From: Clostridia bacterium
GTDB lineage: Bacteria; Bacillota; Clostridia; Oscillospirales; Acutalibacteraceae
Assembly (NCBI GenBank): GCA_024404145.1
Contig: JAKSQK010000003.1
Span: 41,086 to 105,085, forward strand
Direction: 5' to 3'
DNA: 64,000 nt
Under the pieces are notes generated by a model. That model did not search any database, was not told where the DNA came from, and worked only from the letters and a program-made list of their open reading frames with translations. A program made the translations under genes and the position numbers. This document shows positions 1 to 8,154 of the stretch, piece by piece (the first letter of the stretch is position 1; each line of letters begins with the position of its first letter).

Positions 1-8
1 TATTTCCT

Positions 9-1076
9 TCAGTTATTGACTTTATTATGAAAACCGTAGGTTTCGGCAGTAATTACATCAAACTTGAAACCCATTGCTTTATACTTTTTAATGATGGTGG
101 GAAGCGCATTAACGGTTGTTGTTTTAGCCGATGCATCATGCATTAAAAGACATACCGACTTTTTATTTTTGGCGCCGTTTACACTTTGGTTTATTATGTT
201 TTTTGTAGGCATAAGCGCTCTGTCCGCATCGCCCGAAACAACATTCCAGTCAAAATACGAATACCCCATTTTTGGCAACCGTTTTGTAAGGTCTTTCATA
301 ATACCTTTTTTGTATTTTTTACTGACAAGATTATCGCTTCCGCCGGGGAAACGAATGATGTTTACCTTGATTCCGATTTTCTTCTCAACCTTTTTCGAAA
401 TAGCAGATAGGTCGTTTAAAAATGCGGTCGGGCTGGAATAAATTTTTTTGTAATCGTGGGAATTTGAATGAAGACCTATTGCGTGTCCTTCTTTTTTAAT
501 TCTCGGCAAAAGGTCGAGATTTCCCGTTCCGATAACAAAAAAAGTCGCTTTAACTTTATTCTTTTTGAGAATATCAAGAATTTTCGTAGTGTTTTTTGAT
601 GGACCGTCATCAAAGGTCAGGTAGCAAACTTTGTTGGCCATCGGCTTTTGAGCCGTTTTTTTTAGCGTTAAACTCTTTGTCAGAGCATTTAATTTATTAT
701 TTGAGGTTGAGGTTTTTGTTTTGTTTTTAAGGGGGAGAACCTTTTTTGAAGAGTTGCTCTGCGAAGAAGTATTCAGCTTTTTTTTGATTTTTTTATTTTC
801 TTTTGTTAAATCGTCTATCTTTTTTTCGAGTTGACTATTTTTCTCTTTGGCGGCTTCAAGTTCCGCTTGTATCTTGCTTTGAGCTTCTTTTATTTCCTTG
901 GTTGTTTTAGAATATTCTTCTATCGTCTTTTGTGCCGATTCAAGTTGCGCCGACTGCTTGGAAATTCGGTCATTCTTATTATTTATGACAACTCCGAGGG
1001 TTATAACCGATAAAAAAAGCAAAGCGATTAAAACCCAGGTAAGAACGATTTTTTTAGAAGTTATAAATTTAATCAT
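9..1076 (-). CDS. Membrane-anchored polysaccharide deacetylase (NodB domain)
   Basis: Predicted metal-dependent carbohydrate esterase that removes acetyl groups from a cell-wall or extracellular polysaccharide, probably peptidoglycan. The N-terminus has a short cytoplasmic stretch and one membrane helix (about residues 10-32), then a Lys/Glu-rich coiled coil (about 35-100) and a Ser/Thr/Lys linker. The NodB domain fills the C-terminal 210 residues, with the metal and catalytic motif TFDDGPS and a HSNSHD motif for the metal histidines. The start at 1076 is chosen because a GGGGG ribosome site lies 8 nt upstream; an ATG 18 nt earlier has none. It is divergent from the T-box operon. An extended -10 (TGATATAAT) lies about 25 bases upstream of the start. 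The family call is firm; the substrate is inferred. Confidence 0.85.
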   Translation of the reverse strand: MIKFITSKKIVLTWVLIALLFLSVITLGVVINNKNDRISKQSAQLESAQKTIEEYSKTTKEIKEAQSKIQAELEAAKEKNSQLEKKIDDLTKENKKIKKKLNTSSQSNSSKKVLPLKNKTKTSTSNNKLNALTKSLTLKKTAQKPMANKVCYLTFDDGPSKNTTKILDILKKNKVKATFFVIGTGNLDLLPRIKKEGHAIGLHSNSHDYKKIYSSPTAFLNDLSAISKKVEKKIGIKVNIIRFPGGSDNLVSKKYKKGIMKDLTKRLPKMGYSYFDWNVVSGDADRALMPTKNIINQSVNGAKNKKSVCLLMHDASAKTTTVNALPTIIKKYKAMGFKFDVITAETYGFHNKVNN

Positions 1077-1222
1077 AAACAATGCCCCCAACATTTTTAA
1101 TTATATCATAGGCGGTATTGAAAATCTACTGAAAATGAGTTACAAATGATTACAAATGAGCAAGTTTCAAATCGTCGTTTTAGGCAGAAAAGTATATATA
1201 TAATAAATATATTAGATAGTTC

Positions 1223-1251
1223 TTGACAATTTAAGAAAAAAATGCTAAAAT
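1223..1251 (+). promoter_or_regulatory. Sigma-A promoter of the T-box operon
   Basis: TTGACA at 1223-1228 and TAAAAT at 1246-1251 with a 17-base spacer, so transcription should start near 1258, just ahead of the T-box leader. Confidence 0.75.
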
Positions 1252-1257
1252 AATGAA

Positions 1258-1550
1258 AATTTTAATTTTATTTGTTAATGGCTGTGATGAAGACGGTATT
1301 CAACGGACACTTAAAGAGAGCCGATGGTTGGTGTGAAATCGGTAGGAGAGTTGATAATGCCCATCGCTTCTGAGCTGGATACCCGAAAAATTTTTCCAAA
1401 TTTAGTAGAGTTTTTTCGTGATGACCGCGTTAAGGTTGTGCCGTATGGTTCCAAGAGGGGCAGATTTTCTGCAATTTGAGTGGTACCGCGAGTGAAATTA
1501 TAACACCCGTCTCAAAGTTTTGAGACGGGTGCGTTTATTTTTCGGGCTCC
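1258..1550 (+). promoter_or_regulatory. T-box riboswitch leader, Ile (AUC) specifier
   Basis: tRNA-sensing leader. The T-box core TGGTACCGCG is at 1481-1490, the stem I AGAGAG and GGTTGGTG elements at about 1315-1332, and an intrinsic terminator at 1504-1541. The specifier is read as ATC at 1363-1365: it is followed by one base, four bases and TGAGC. The Phe T-box in this window has the same arrangement (TTC, one base, four bases, GGAGC), which fixes the register. Uncharged tRNA-Ile is expected to prevent termination and switch on the genes from 1596 to about 14363. The T-box class is certain; the Ile assignment is strong but by eye. Confidence 0.9.
1504..1541 (+). terminator. T-box attenuator terminator
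   Basis: Inverted repeat CACCCGTCTCA / TGAGACGGGTG followed by a T-rich tract. It is mutually exclusive with the antiterminator that contains the TGGTACCGCG element. Confidence 0.85.
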
Positions 1551-1595
1551 CAAAAAACCGTTATAATGTTTATTTTCAATGGAGGAATTGAAAAA

Positions 1596-3863
1596 ATGTC
1601 AAATGTTTCTACCGATAAGCTGAAAGAAATTGCTCTGCGTATAAAAGAAATGCGTGAAATAATCGGGCTTACGATAAGTGAAATGGCGGAAAAAACCGAA
1701 GTAACTATCGAAGAATACGAAAATTACGAAGAGGGACTTGTCGATTTTCCGTTTTCGTTTATCCATAAATGCTCGATAGTATTCGGCATCGGTATCAGCG
1801 ATATTCTTGAAGGAAAAAGCGCCCATCTTTCTTCCTATACCATAACCCGTAAAGGCGAGGGACAGGAAACCGCCAAAGAAGACGGCATTGAAATTCAAAA
1901 CTTGGCGCCGATGTTCCGCAATAAACTTTCCGAGCCGTATTGGGTTCATTATGAGTATAAAGAGGAACTTCAAGATAAGCCCGTTCATCTCGTTAAGCAT
2001 TCGGGTCAGGAATTTGACCTTATACTGAAAGGCCGTCTTAAAATTCAGGTCGGCGATAATATAGAATATTTAAGCGAGGGCGACAGCATTTACTATAACA
2101 GTTCAACACCCCACGGTATGATAGCGGTTGACGGCCAGGACTGTTATTTCGTAGCGGTAGTCCTTACGGGCGATAATACCCCGCAGACCGAACTCAACGA
2201 TACATTCTTCCCGAAAAGAAATATTAAGAAAAAACTTATCAGCGATTCTTTTGTCAGCGTTGAAGAAAACAATGCGGGAACTCCCGTTTCAATAGATTTC
2301 AAAGACGAAGATAAGTTTAATTTTGCCTTTGATATAGTCGATAAAATCGCAAAGCGGGAACCTGAAAAACTTGCGATGCTTCATCTTGATAAAAACAAGG
2401 TCGAGCGCAGGTTCACCTTTGCCGATATGAAGCGTGGCTCGGCGCAGTGCGCAAACTATTTCAAGAGTTTGGGAATTAAAAAAGGCGATAGGGTTATGCT
2501 TGTTCTAAAACGCCATTATGAGTTTTGGTTTGCAATTCTCGGTCTTCATAAACTCGGCGCAGTGGCAATTCCGGCAACGGCGCAACTTCAATCTCATGAT
2601 TTTGAATACCGCTTTAATGCCGCAGGTGTAAATACAATAATCTGTACGGCAGACGGTGATACGGCAAACGAAGTTGATATAGCCGCAAAAACCTGTCCTA
2701 CGCTTATAAACAAGATAATTGTAGGAGAAAAACGAGAAGGTTGGCATAATTTTGAAAGCGAGTATTTGCTTTTCAGTTCTCATTTCAACCGTGATTCAAA
2801 AGCGCCCTGCGGAAACGACCCGATGCTTATGTTCTTTACATCGGGAACTACCGGCTATCCGAAAATAGCCGTTCATAACTGTAAATATCCGCTCGGGCAT
2901 TATCTTACTGCAAAGTATTGGCACGGCGCCGAAGAGGGCGGTTTGCATTTCACAATATCCGATACCGGCTGGGGCAAGGCGCTTTGGGGAAAACTTTACG
3001 GTCAATGGATGTGCGAAAGTGCGGTATTTACCTACGACTTTGACAGATTTTCAGCCGCTGATATTCTTCCTATGTTCGCAAAATATAAAATCACAACATT
3101 CTGCGCTCCGCCCACTATGCTTAGAATGATGGTAAGGGAAGACATTTCGAAATACGATTTTTCATCGGTTAAGCATATGACAACTGCGGGTGAGGCATTA
3201 AATCCCGAAGTTTACCGCCTATTTGAAAAGGCAACGGGCCTTCAAATTATGGAGGGCTTCGGTCAGACGGAACTTACACTTGCTATTGCAAATCTTCACG
3301 GAAATCCGCATAAAATCGGTTCAATGGGCAAATCCGTTCCGTTATATGATATTGAACTTGTAGATTCGGAAGGCAACCCCGTTCCCGATGGTGAACCGGG
3401 CGAAATCGTCGTTTCAACGAAGGATAGAGTGCCTTGCGGTTTGTTTACAGGTTATTATCAAAACGAAGAACAAACCAATGCCGTTTGGCATGACGGCTAC
3501 TACCATACGGGCGATACCGCATGGCGAGATGAAGACGGCTACTACTGGTATGTTGGCCGAGTTGACGATGTTATTAAATCTTCGGGTTACCGCATAGGCC
3601 CGTTTGAAATTGAAAGCGTTATAATGGAACTTCCTTATGTTCTCGAATGCGGTGTTTCCGCTGTTCCCGATGAAGTAAGGGGTCAGGTTGTTAAAGCGAG
3701 TATAGTTCTTGTAAAGGGTACTGAACAGAGCGAAGAACTCAAAAAAGAGATTCAGAATTATGTTAAAACTCATACGGCTCCCTATAAATATCCGAGAATC
3801 GTTGAGTTCAAAGATTCGCTTCCTAAAACCGTTAACGGAAAAATCCAAAGAAGTCTACTATAA
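1596..3863 (+). CDS. HTH-cupin-AMP-forming acyl-CoA synthetase fusion, copy 1
   Basis: Three-part protein of 755 residues. Residues 1-70 form an XRE-type helix-turn-helix. Residues about 115-200 form a cupin-2 barrel with the HSGQE and PHGM histidines. Residues about 235-755 form an ANL-superfamily acyl-CoA synthetase with TSGTTGYPK, GFGQTE, YHTGD, GRVDDVIKSSGYRIGP and the adenylating lysine in NGKIQ. It probably activates a short or branched-chain acid with ATP and CoA, and the front half may sense a ligand or control its own expression. The start at 1596 is chosen over 1566 because GGAGG lies at 1581-1585. It is the first gene after the Ile T-box. The last 340 bp are nearly identical to the next gene. 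The acid substrate is not visible from sequence. Confidence 0.85.
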   Translation: MSNVSTDKLKEIALRIKEMREIIGLTISEMAEKTEVTIEEYENYEEGLVDFPFSFIHKCSIVFGIGISDILEGKSAHLSSYTITRKGEGQETAKEDGIEIQNLAPMFRNKLSEPYWVHYEYKEELQDKPVHLVKHSGQEFDLILKGRLKIQVGDNIEYLSEGDSIYYNSSTPHGMIAVDGQDCYFVAVVLTGDNTPQTELNDTFFPKRNIKKKLISDSFVSVEENNAGTPVSIDFKDEDKFNFAFDIVDKIAKREPEKLAMLHLDKNKVERRFTFADMKRGSAQCANYFKSLGIKKGDRVMLVLKRHYEFWFAILGLHKLGAVAIPATAQLQSHDFEYRFNAAGVNTIICTADGDTANEVDIAAKTCPTLINKIIVGEKREGWHNFESEYLLFSSHFNRDSKAPCGNDPMLMFFTSGTTGYPKIAVHNCKYPLGHYLTAKYWHGAEEGGLHFTISDTGWGKALWGKLYGQWMCESAVFTYDFDRFSAADILPMFAKYKITTFCAPPTMLRMMVREDISKYDFSSVKHMTTAGEALNPEVYRLFEKATGLQIMEGFGQTELTLAIANLHGNPHKIGSMGKSVPLYDIELVDSEGNPVPDGEPGEIVVSTKDRVPCGLFTGYYQNEEQTNAVWHDGYYHTGDTAWRDEDGYYWYVGRVDDVIKSSGYRIGPFEIESVIMELPYVLECGVSAVPDEVRGQVVKASIVLVKGTEQSEELKKEIQNYVKTHTAPYKYPRIVEFKDSLPKTVNGKIQRSLL
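3486..3823 (+). repeat. 338-bp block shared with 5808-6145
   Basis: Direct repeat inside the synthetase C-terminal region. The two copies are 2322 bp apart and differ at one position (3512 C versus 5834 T), while the rest of the two genes differs at many synonymous sites. This pattern points to recent gene conversion. Confidence 0.95.
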
Positions 3864-3896
3864 CGAGAAAAGATAGTCTCAGAAAGGGAAAAATAT

Positions 3897-6185
3897 ATGA
3901 GCCAGATTATGGGGTTGGATTATAAAATCAAAGAGATGGCAGAGCGAATAAGGGAACTTCGTGAAATAACTCGATTTACTGCCGAGGAAATGGCAAAAAA
4001 GACCGATGTTACAACCGAAGAATACTTGGCGTGTGAACGGGGCGAAAGCGATTTGAACTTCGCCTTCATTTACCGCTGTGCGTTAGCTTTCGGAGTCAAT
4101 GTTACCGATATTATCGAAGGCGTAAGCCCTAATCTTAAATCCTATACTTTAACAAGAAACGGCGCAGCTCAGCGCATAGATCAGGCGCACGGTATGACCT
4201 ATTATAACCTTGCTTCGGCTTTTAGGAACCGTATTGCCGAGCCACTTTATGTTTGCAGTGAATTCAGCGAGGAAGCCCAGAATAAGGATATTGAACTTAC
4301 AACCCACGCAGGTCAGGAATGCGATATCGTAATTTCGGGCAACCTTATGGTTCAAATCGGCTCTCATAAAGAAGTTTTGGGACCGGGGGACAGTATTTAT
4401 TACGACAGCGGAACGCCCCACGGTATGATAGCCGTTAACGGTGAAAACTGTCTTTTCTATGCTATCGTTCTAAACCCGACGGGCGAACCTATCCCCGAAC
4501 TTACCCCCGCAAAAGAGCAACAGTCCTTATCAAAACCAAAAAAGGACACCAAAGAGAGAATTTATCAAAAGTTTGTTGATGTTGTTGAAAACGAAAACGG
4601 TACACCCGTATCAATAAATTTCAAAAATACCGAAAAATTCAACTTTGCATTTGATTTGGTTGACGCTCTTGCCGATAAAGAGCCGAATAAACTTGCAATG
4701 CTTCATATTGATAAAAATAAAACCGAGCGCCGTTTTACATTCAAGGATATGAAAAAGGCGTCTTCTCAGTGCGCAAACTATTTCAAGAGTTTGGGCATTA
4801 AAAAAGGCGATAGGGTAATGCTCGTTCTAAAACGCCATTATGAGTTTTGGTTTGCCATGCTCGGTCTTAATAAACTCGGCGCCGTTGCAATACCTGCCGT
4901 AAATCAGCTACTTGCGCATGATTTTGAATACCGTTTTAACGCCGCAGGTATAAATACGGTAATCTGTACGGCAGACGGCGATACGGCAAACGAAGTTGAT
5001 AAAATTGCAGACAGTTGCAAAACTCTTAAAAATAAACTTATCGTCGGCGCAGACCGAGAAGGTTGGCGTAATTTTGATAACGAATATACACTTTTCAGTT
5101 CTCATTTTGAACGGAATGAATCGGCGCCCGGCGGCGATGATTTTATGCTTATGTTCTTTACTTCGGGAACTTCGGGCTATCCGAAAATAGTAGCGCATAA
5201 TTATAAATATGCGCTCGGTCATTTCCATACGGCGAAGTACTGGCACTGCGTTGAGCCGGATGGACTTCATTTTACAATTTCCGATACCGGCTGGGCAAAG
5301 GCAATGTGGGGAAAACTTTACGGTCAATGGCTTTGCGAGGCGGCAACCTTTGTATATGATTTTGACCGTTTTGATGCATCGGAAATTTTGCCGATGTTTG
5401 CAAAATACAGTATTACAACTTTCTGCGCTCCGCCGACAATGCTTCGGCTTATGATAAAGCAGGATTTATCGGCTTACGATTTGTCTTCTGTAAAGCATAT
5501 GACAACGGCGGGTGAGGCGCTTAATCCTGAGGTTTATCGCCAGTTTGAAAAATGCACCGGTCTTCAAATTATGGACGGCTTCGGTCAGTCTGAAAGTACT
5601 ATGATAATAGGTAATTTAGTAGGAAATCCGCATAAAATCGGCTCTATGGGCAAACCCGTTCCGATTTATGATGTTGACCTTCTTAACGAAAACGGCGAAT
5701 CGGCTGCTACCGGTGAAGTCGGCGAAATCGTAGTAAATATTAAAAACGGAATACCGAGCGGTCTTGCGGTTGAATACTATAATTCACCCGATAAAACGGC
5801 TGAAACCTGGCATGACGGCTACTACCATACGGGTGATACCGCATGGCGAGATGAAGACGGCTACTACTGGTATGTTGGCCGAGTTGACGATGTTATTAAA
5901 TCTTCGGGTTACCGCATAGGCCCGTTTGAAATTGAAAGCGTTATAATGGAACTTCCTTATGTTCTCGAATGCGGTGTTTCCGCTGTTCCCGATGAAGTAA
6001 GGGGTCAGGTTGTTAAAGCGAGTATAGTTCTTGTAAAGGGTACTGAACAGAGCGAAGAACTCAAAAAAGAGATTCAGAATTATGTTAAAACTCATACGGC
6101 TCCCTATAAATATCCGAGAATCGTTGAGTTCAAAGATTCGCTTCCGAAAACTCCGAGCGGTAAAATCCAGCGCAACAAGTTATGA
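3897..6185 (+). CDS. HTH-cupin-AMP-forming acyl-CoA synthetase fusion, copy 2
   Basis: Paralogue of the preceding gene with the same order: XRE helix-turn-helix (about residues 10-75), cupin (about 120-205) and AMP-binding synthetase (about 230-762). The active motifs are intact: TSGTSGYPK, GFGQSE, YHTGD and SGKIQRNK with the adenylation lysine. It lies 33 bp after copy 1 with an AGAAAGGGA ribosome site. The binding-pocket half differs enough between copies that the two could prefer different acids. The near-identical C-terminal block suggests repeated sequence homogenisation. The role in branched-chain acid activation is inferred from the T-box and the 2-oxoacid oxidoreductase downstream. 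Confidence 0.85.
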   Translation: MSQIMGLDYKIKEMAERIRELREITRFTAEEMAKKTDVTTEEYLACERGESDLNFAFIYRCALAFGVNVTDIIEGVSPNLKSYTLTRNGAAQRIDQAHGMTYYNLASAFRNRIAEPLYVCSEFSEEAQNKDIELTTHAGQECDIVISGNLMVQIGSHKEVLGPGDSIYYDSGTPHGMIAVNGENCLFYAIVLNPTGEPIPELTPAKEQQSLSKPKKDTKERIYQKFVDVVENENGTPVSINFKNTEKFNFAFDLVDALADKEPNKLAMLHIDKNKTERRFTFKDMKKASSQCANYFKSLGIKKGDRVMLVLKRHYEFWFAMLGLNKLGAVAIPAVNQLLAHDFEYRFNAAGINTVICTADGDTANEVDKIADSCKTLKNKLIVGADREGWRNFDNEYTLFSSHFERNESAPGGDDFMLMFFTSGTSGYPKIVAHNYKYALGHFHTAKYWHCVEPDGLHFTISDTGWAKAMWGKLYGQWLCEAATFVYDFDRFDASEILPMFAKYSITTFCAPPTMLRLMIKQDLSAYDLSSVKHMTTAGEALNPEVYRQFEKCTGLQIMDGFGQSESTMIIGNLVGNPHKIGSMGKPVPIYDVDLLNENGESAATGEVGEIVVNIKNGIPSGLAVEYYNSPDKTAETWHDGYYHTGDTAWRDEDGYYWYVGRVDDVIKSSGYRIGPFEIESVIMELPYVLECGVSAVPDEVRGQVVKASIVLVKGTEQSEELKKEIQNYVKTHTAPYKYPRIVEFKDSLPKTPSGKIQRNKL
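5808..6145 (+). repeat. 338-bp block shared with 3486-3823
   Basis: Second copy of the near-identical direct repeat; it encodes the C-terminal lid domain of the second synthetase. Confidence 0.95.
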
Positions 6186-6194
6186 GGTAAATTT

Positions 6195-6884
6195 ATGAAC
6201 TGTAAAAGATTAACCCTTATTTGCGGTCATTACGGAAGCGGAAAGACAAATATTGCGGTAAATCTTGCGTTGCAACTGAAAAAACAGCGTGAAAATGTTG
6301 CTCTTGCAGATTTGGATATTGTAAATCCCTATTTCAGAGCAAAGGACAGTATGGATGCACTTAATCAAAACGGCATACGGTTTATTTGTTCGGATTTTGC
6401 AAACAGCAATGTCGATTTACCTGCGCTTCCGCAGGAAATATATGCTCTGACAGACGATAAAAGTTTAAGTGCCGTTATTGATGTCGGCGGTGATGAACGG
6501 GGCGCTTTGGCGCTTGGAAGGTTATCCGATAAGATAAATGAAGAAAATAACTTCGATATGTTTATGGTAATAAACAAATACCGCCCCTTAACCCCCGATG
6601 CCGAATCGGTAAAAGAGGTTATGCTCGAAATCGAAAGCGCTTGTAGAATATCCTTTACGGGAATAATAAACAACTCAAATCTCGGCAGAGAAACGACGGC
6701 AGAAACCGTTTTGGCTTCGGTCGGATTTGCAGATGAATGCTCGAAACTGCTTAATCTTCCGATTGTTATGACAACGGTTGAAGATAATATCTATCCGCTT
6801 TTAAGGGATAAAATACCAAATCTGTTTCCGCTTGATATTAAGCGGTTGTTAGACCAAACTGAAAGGAAACTTGGAAATGATTAA
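6195..6884 (+). CDS. MinD/ParA-like P-loop ATPase
   Basis: A 229-residue nucleotide-binding protein of the SIMIBI class. The P-loop GHYGSGKTN (about residues 11-19) is followed by ADLDIVNPYFR, matching the Walker A and A-prime layout of MinD/CooC-like proteins, and VIDVGGDERG resembles the Walker B/switch region. No membrane or DNA-binding element is seen. It sits 9 bp after the second synthetase and overlaps the ferredoxin gene, so it is translated with the oxidoreductase subunits. A role in maturation or control of the iron-sulfur enzyme is possible by analogy with CooC, but that is inference only. Confidence 0.75.
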   Translation: MNCKRLTLICGHYGSGKTNIAVNLALQLKKQRENVALADLDIVNPYFRAKDSMDALNQNGIRFICSDFANSNVDLPALPQEIYALTDDKSLSAVIDVGGDERGALALGRLSDKINEENNFDMFMVINKYRPLTPDAESVKEVMLEIESACRISFTGIINNSNLGRETTAETVLASVGFADECSKLLNLPIVMTTVEDNIYPLLRDKIPNLFPLDIKRLLDQTERKLGND

Positions 6885-7086
6885 ATTGACTTTTAAGACC
6901 GATTTTTGTAAAGGTTGCGGTTTATGCGTAGGTGTATGCCCCAAAAAAATATTACGCATAGCGCCTAATACCATCAACAAAAAGGGACATCATCCCGCAG
7001 AAATTACCGATATGGAAAAATGCGTGGGCTGTGCGTCATGCGCTACTATGTGCCCCGATTGCATAATAACGATTGAGAAGGAGTGA
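6877..7086 (+). CDS. 2[4Fe-4S] ferredoxin subunit of 2-oxoacid:ferredoxin oxidoreductase
   Basis: A 69-residue protein with two CxxCxxCxxxC clusters (CKGCGLCVGVCP near the N-terminus and CVGCASCATMCP near the C-terminus), as in the delta subunits of VOR/KOR enzymes. It passes electrons between the TPP subunit and soluble ferredoxin. The start at ATG 6877 is preferred over TTG 6871 because GAAAGG lies about 10 nt upstream. It overlaps the ATPase gene by 8 bp and is followed directly by the alpha, beta and gamma subunits. Confidence 0.85.
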   Translation: MIKLTFKTDFCKGCGLCVGVCPKKILRIAPNTINKKGHHPAEITDMEKCVGCASCATMCPDCIITIEKE

Positions 7087-7090
7087 TAAT

Positions 7091-8149
7091 ATGTCTGAAA
7101 AGGTTTTAATGAAAGGTAACGAGGCAATAGCCGAAGCCGCCATAATAGCAGGTTGCAGACATTATTTCGGTTATCCTATTACACCGCAAACGGAAATTGC
7201 CGCATATATGGCAAAAAGAATGCCGAAAATCGGCGGAACTTTTTTACAGGCGGAAAGCGAAATCGCCGCAATAAATATGGTTTACGGAGCATCGGCTGCC
7301 GGAATGAGGGTTATGACTTCTTCTTCAAGCCCCGGTATTTCTCTTAAAAGCGAAGGAATATCATATATCGCAGGTGCCGATTTACCGGCGGTTATTGTAA
7401 ATGCCCAGCGAGGCGGTCCGGGACTTGGCGGAATTCAGCCGAGCCAGTCGGATTATTTCCAAGCAACAAGAGGAGGCGGACACGGCGACTATCATATGAT
7501 AGTTTTAACCCCCGCTTCGGTGCAGGAAATGGCGGAACTTACCGTCAAGGCCTTCGATTTGGCGGATAAATACCGTATGCCGGTTATGATTCTTGCCGAC
7601 GGTACGATAGGTCAGATGATGGAACCCGTTTCTTTTGATTTTAAGCTCAATGAGCCCCCCGCAAAACCTTGGGCTACAAACGGTACCAAAATGCAAAGAG
7701 AACATAATATTATCAATTCTCTCTATCTTAAACCGCTCGACCTTGAAGTTGAAAATATGAAGCGCTTTGAGCGTTACGAAATCGTTAAACAAAACGAGCC
7801 GATGTATGAAGAATATATGACAGATGATGCCGATATAATTCTTGCAGCATTCGGTATAGCTGCCAGAGTTTGCAAAAATGCAATTAAAAAGGCAAGAAAA
7901 GAGGGCATAAAGGTAGGACTTATCCGTCCGATAACCGTATGGCCCTTCCCGAATGAGCCCTTTGAGAAAGCCGTAAAAACATGCAAAGCAATTATTTCGG
8001 TTGAACTTTCAATGGGTCAGCTTATAGAGGATGTTCGTTTGGCAACCGGCGGTAAGGTTCCGGTAACCTTATGCAACCGTGTTGGCGGTATGATACCCGA
8101 GCCGGAGGAAATCCTCGAAGAAATTCACAGAGTTGCAAACGGAGGTTGA
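7091..8149 (+). CDS. vorB: Branched-chain 2-oxoacid:ferredoxin oxidoreductase, alpha subunit (VorB type)
   Basis: A 352-residue subunit of the CoA-dependent, ferredoxin-linked enzyme that interconverts a 2-oxoacid with acyl-CoA and CO2. The N-terminal pyrimidine-binding fold carries GYPITPQTE and the glutamate in QAESEIAA. The middle has QRGGPGLGG, and the C-terminal third forms the transketolase-C-like domain. Length and motifs match VorB/KorA. The ATG at 7091 follows AAGGAG at 7078-7083. Isovalerate-type substrates are suggested by the neighbours; 2-oxoglutarate cannot be excluded from sequence alone. Confidence 0.85.
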   Translation: MSEKVLMKGNEAIAEAAIIAGCRHYFGYPITPQTEIAAYMAKRMPKIGGTFLQAESEIAAINMVYGASAAGMRVMTSSSSPGISLKSEGISYIAGADLPAVIVNAQRGGPGLGGIQPSQSDYFQATRGGGHGDYHMIVLTPASVQEMAELTVKAFDLADKYRMPVMILADGTIGQMMEPVSFDFKLNEPPAKPWATNGTKMQREHNIINSLYLKPLDLEVENMKRFERYEIVKQNEPMYEEYMTDDADIILAAFGIAARVCKNAIKKARKEGIKVGLIRPITVWPFPNEPFEKAVKTCKAIISVELSMGQLIEDVRLATGGKVPVTLCNRVGGMIPEPEEILEEIHRVANGG

Positions 8150-8154
8150 GTAAA

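Noticed and set aside
1361..1370. Reading the T-box specifier as CUU (Leu) or CCC (Pro)
   Set aside because: Neither gives the one-base plus four-base spacing to the GAGC element that the pheS T-box shows; AUC does.
7073..8154. Upstream in-frame starts for the oxidoreductase subunits (TTG 7073; frame open from 8071)
   Set aside because: They lie inside neighbouring genes without ribosome sites. GGAG-type sites precede 7091 and 8155.
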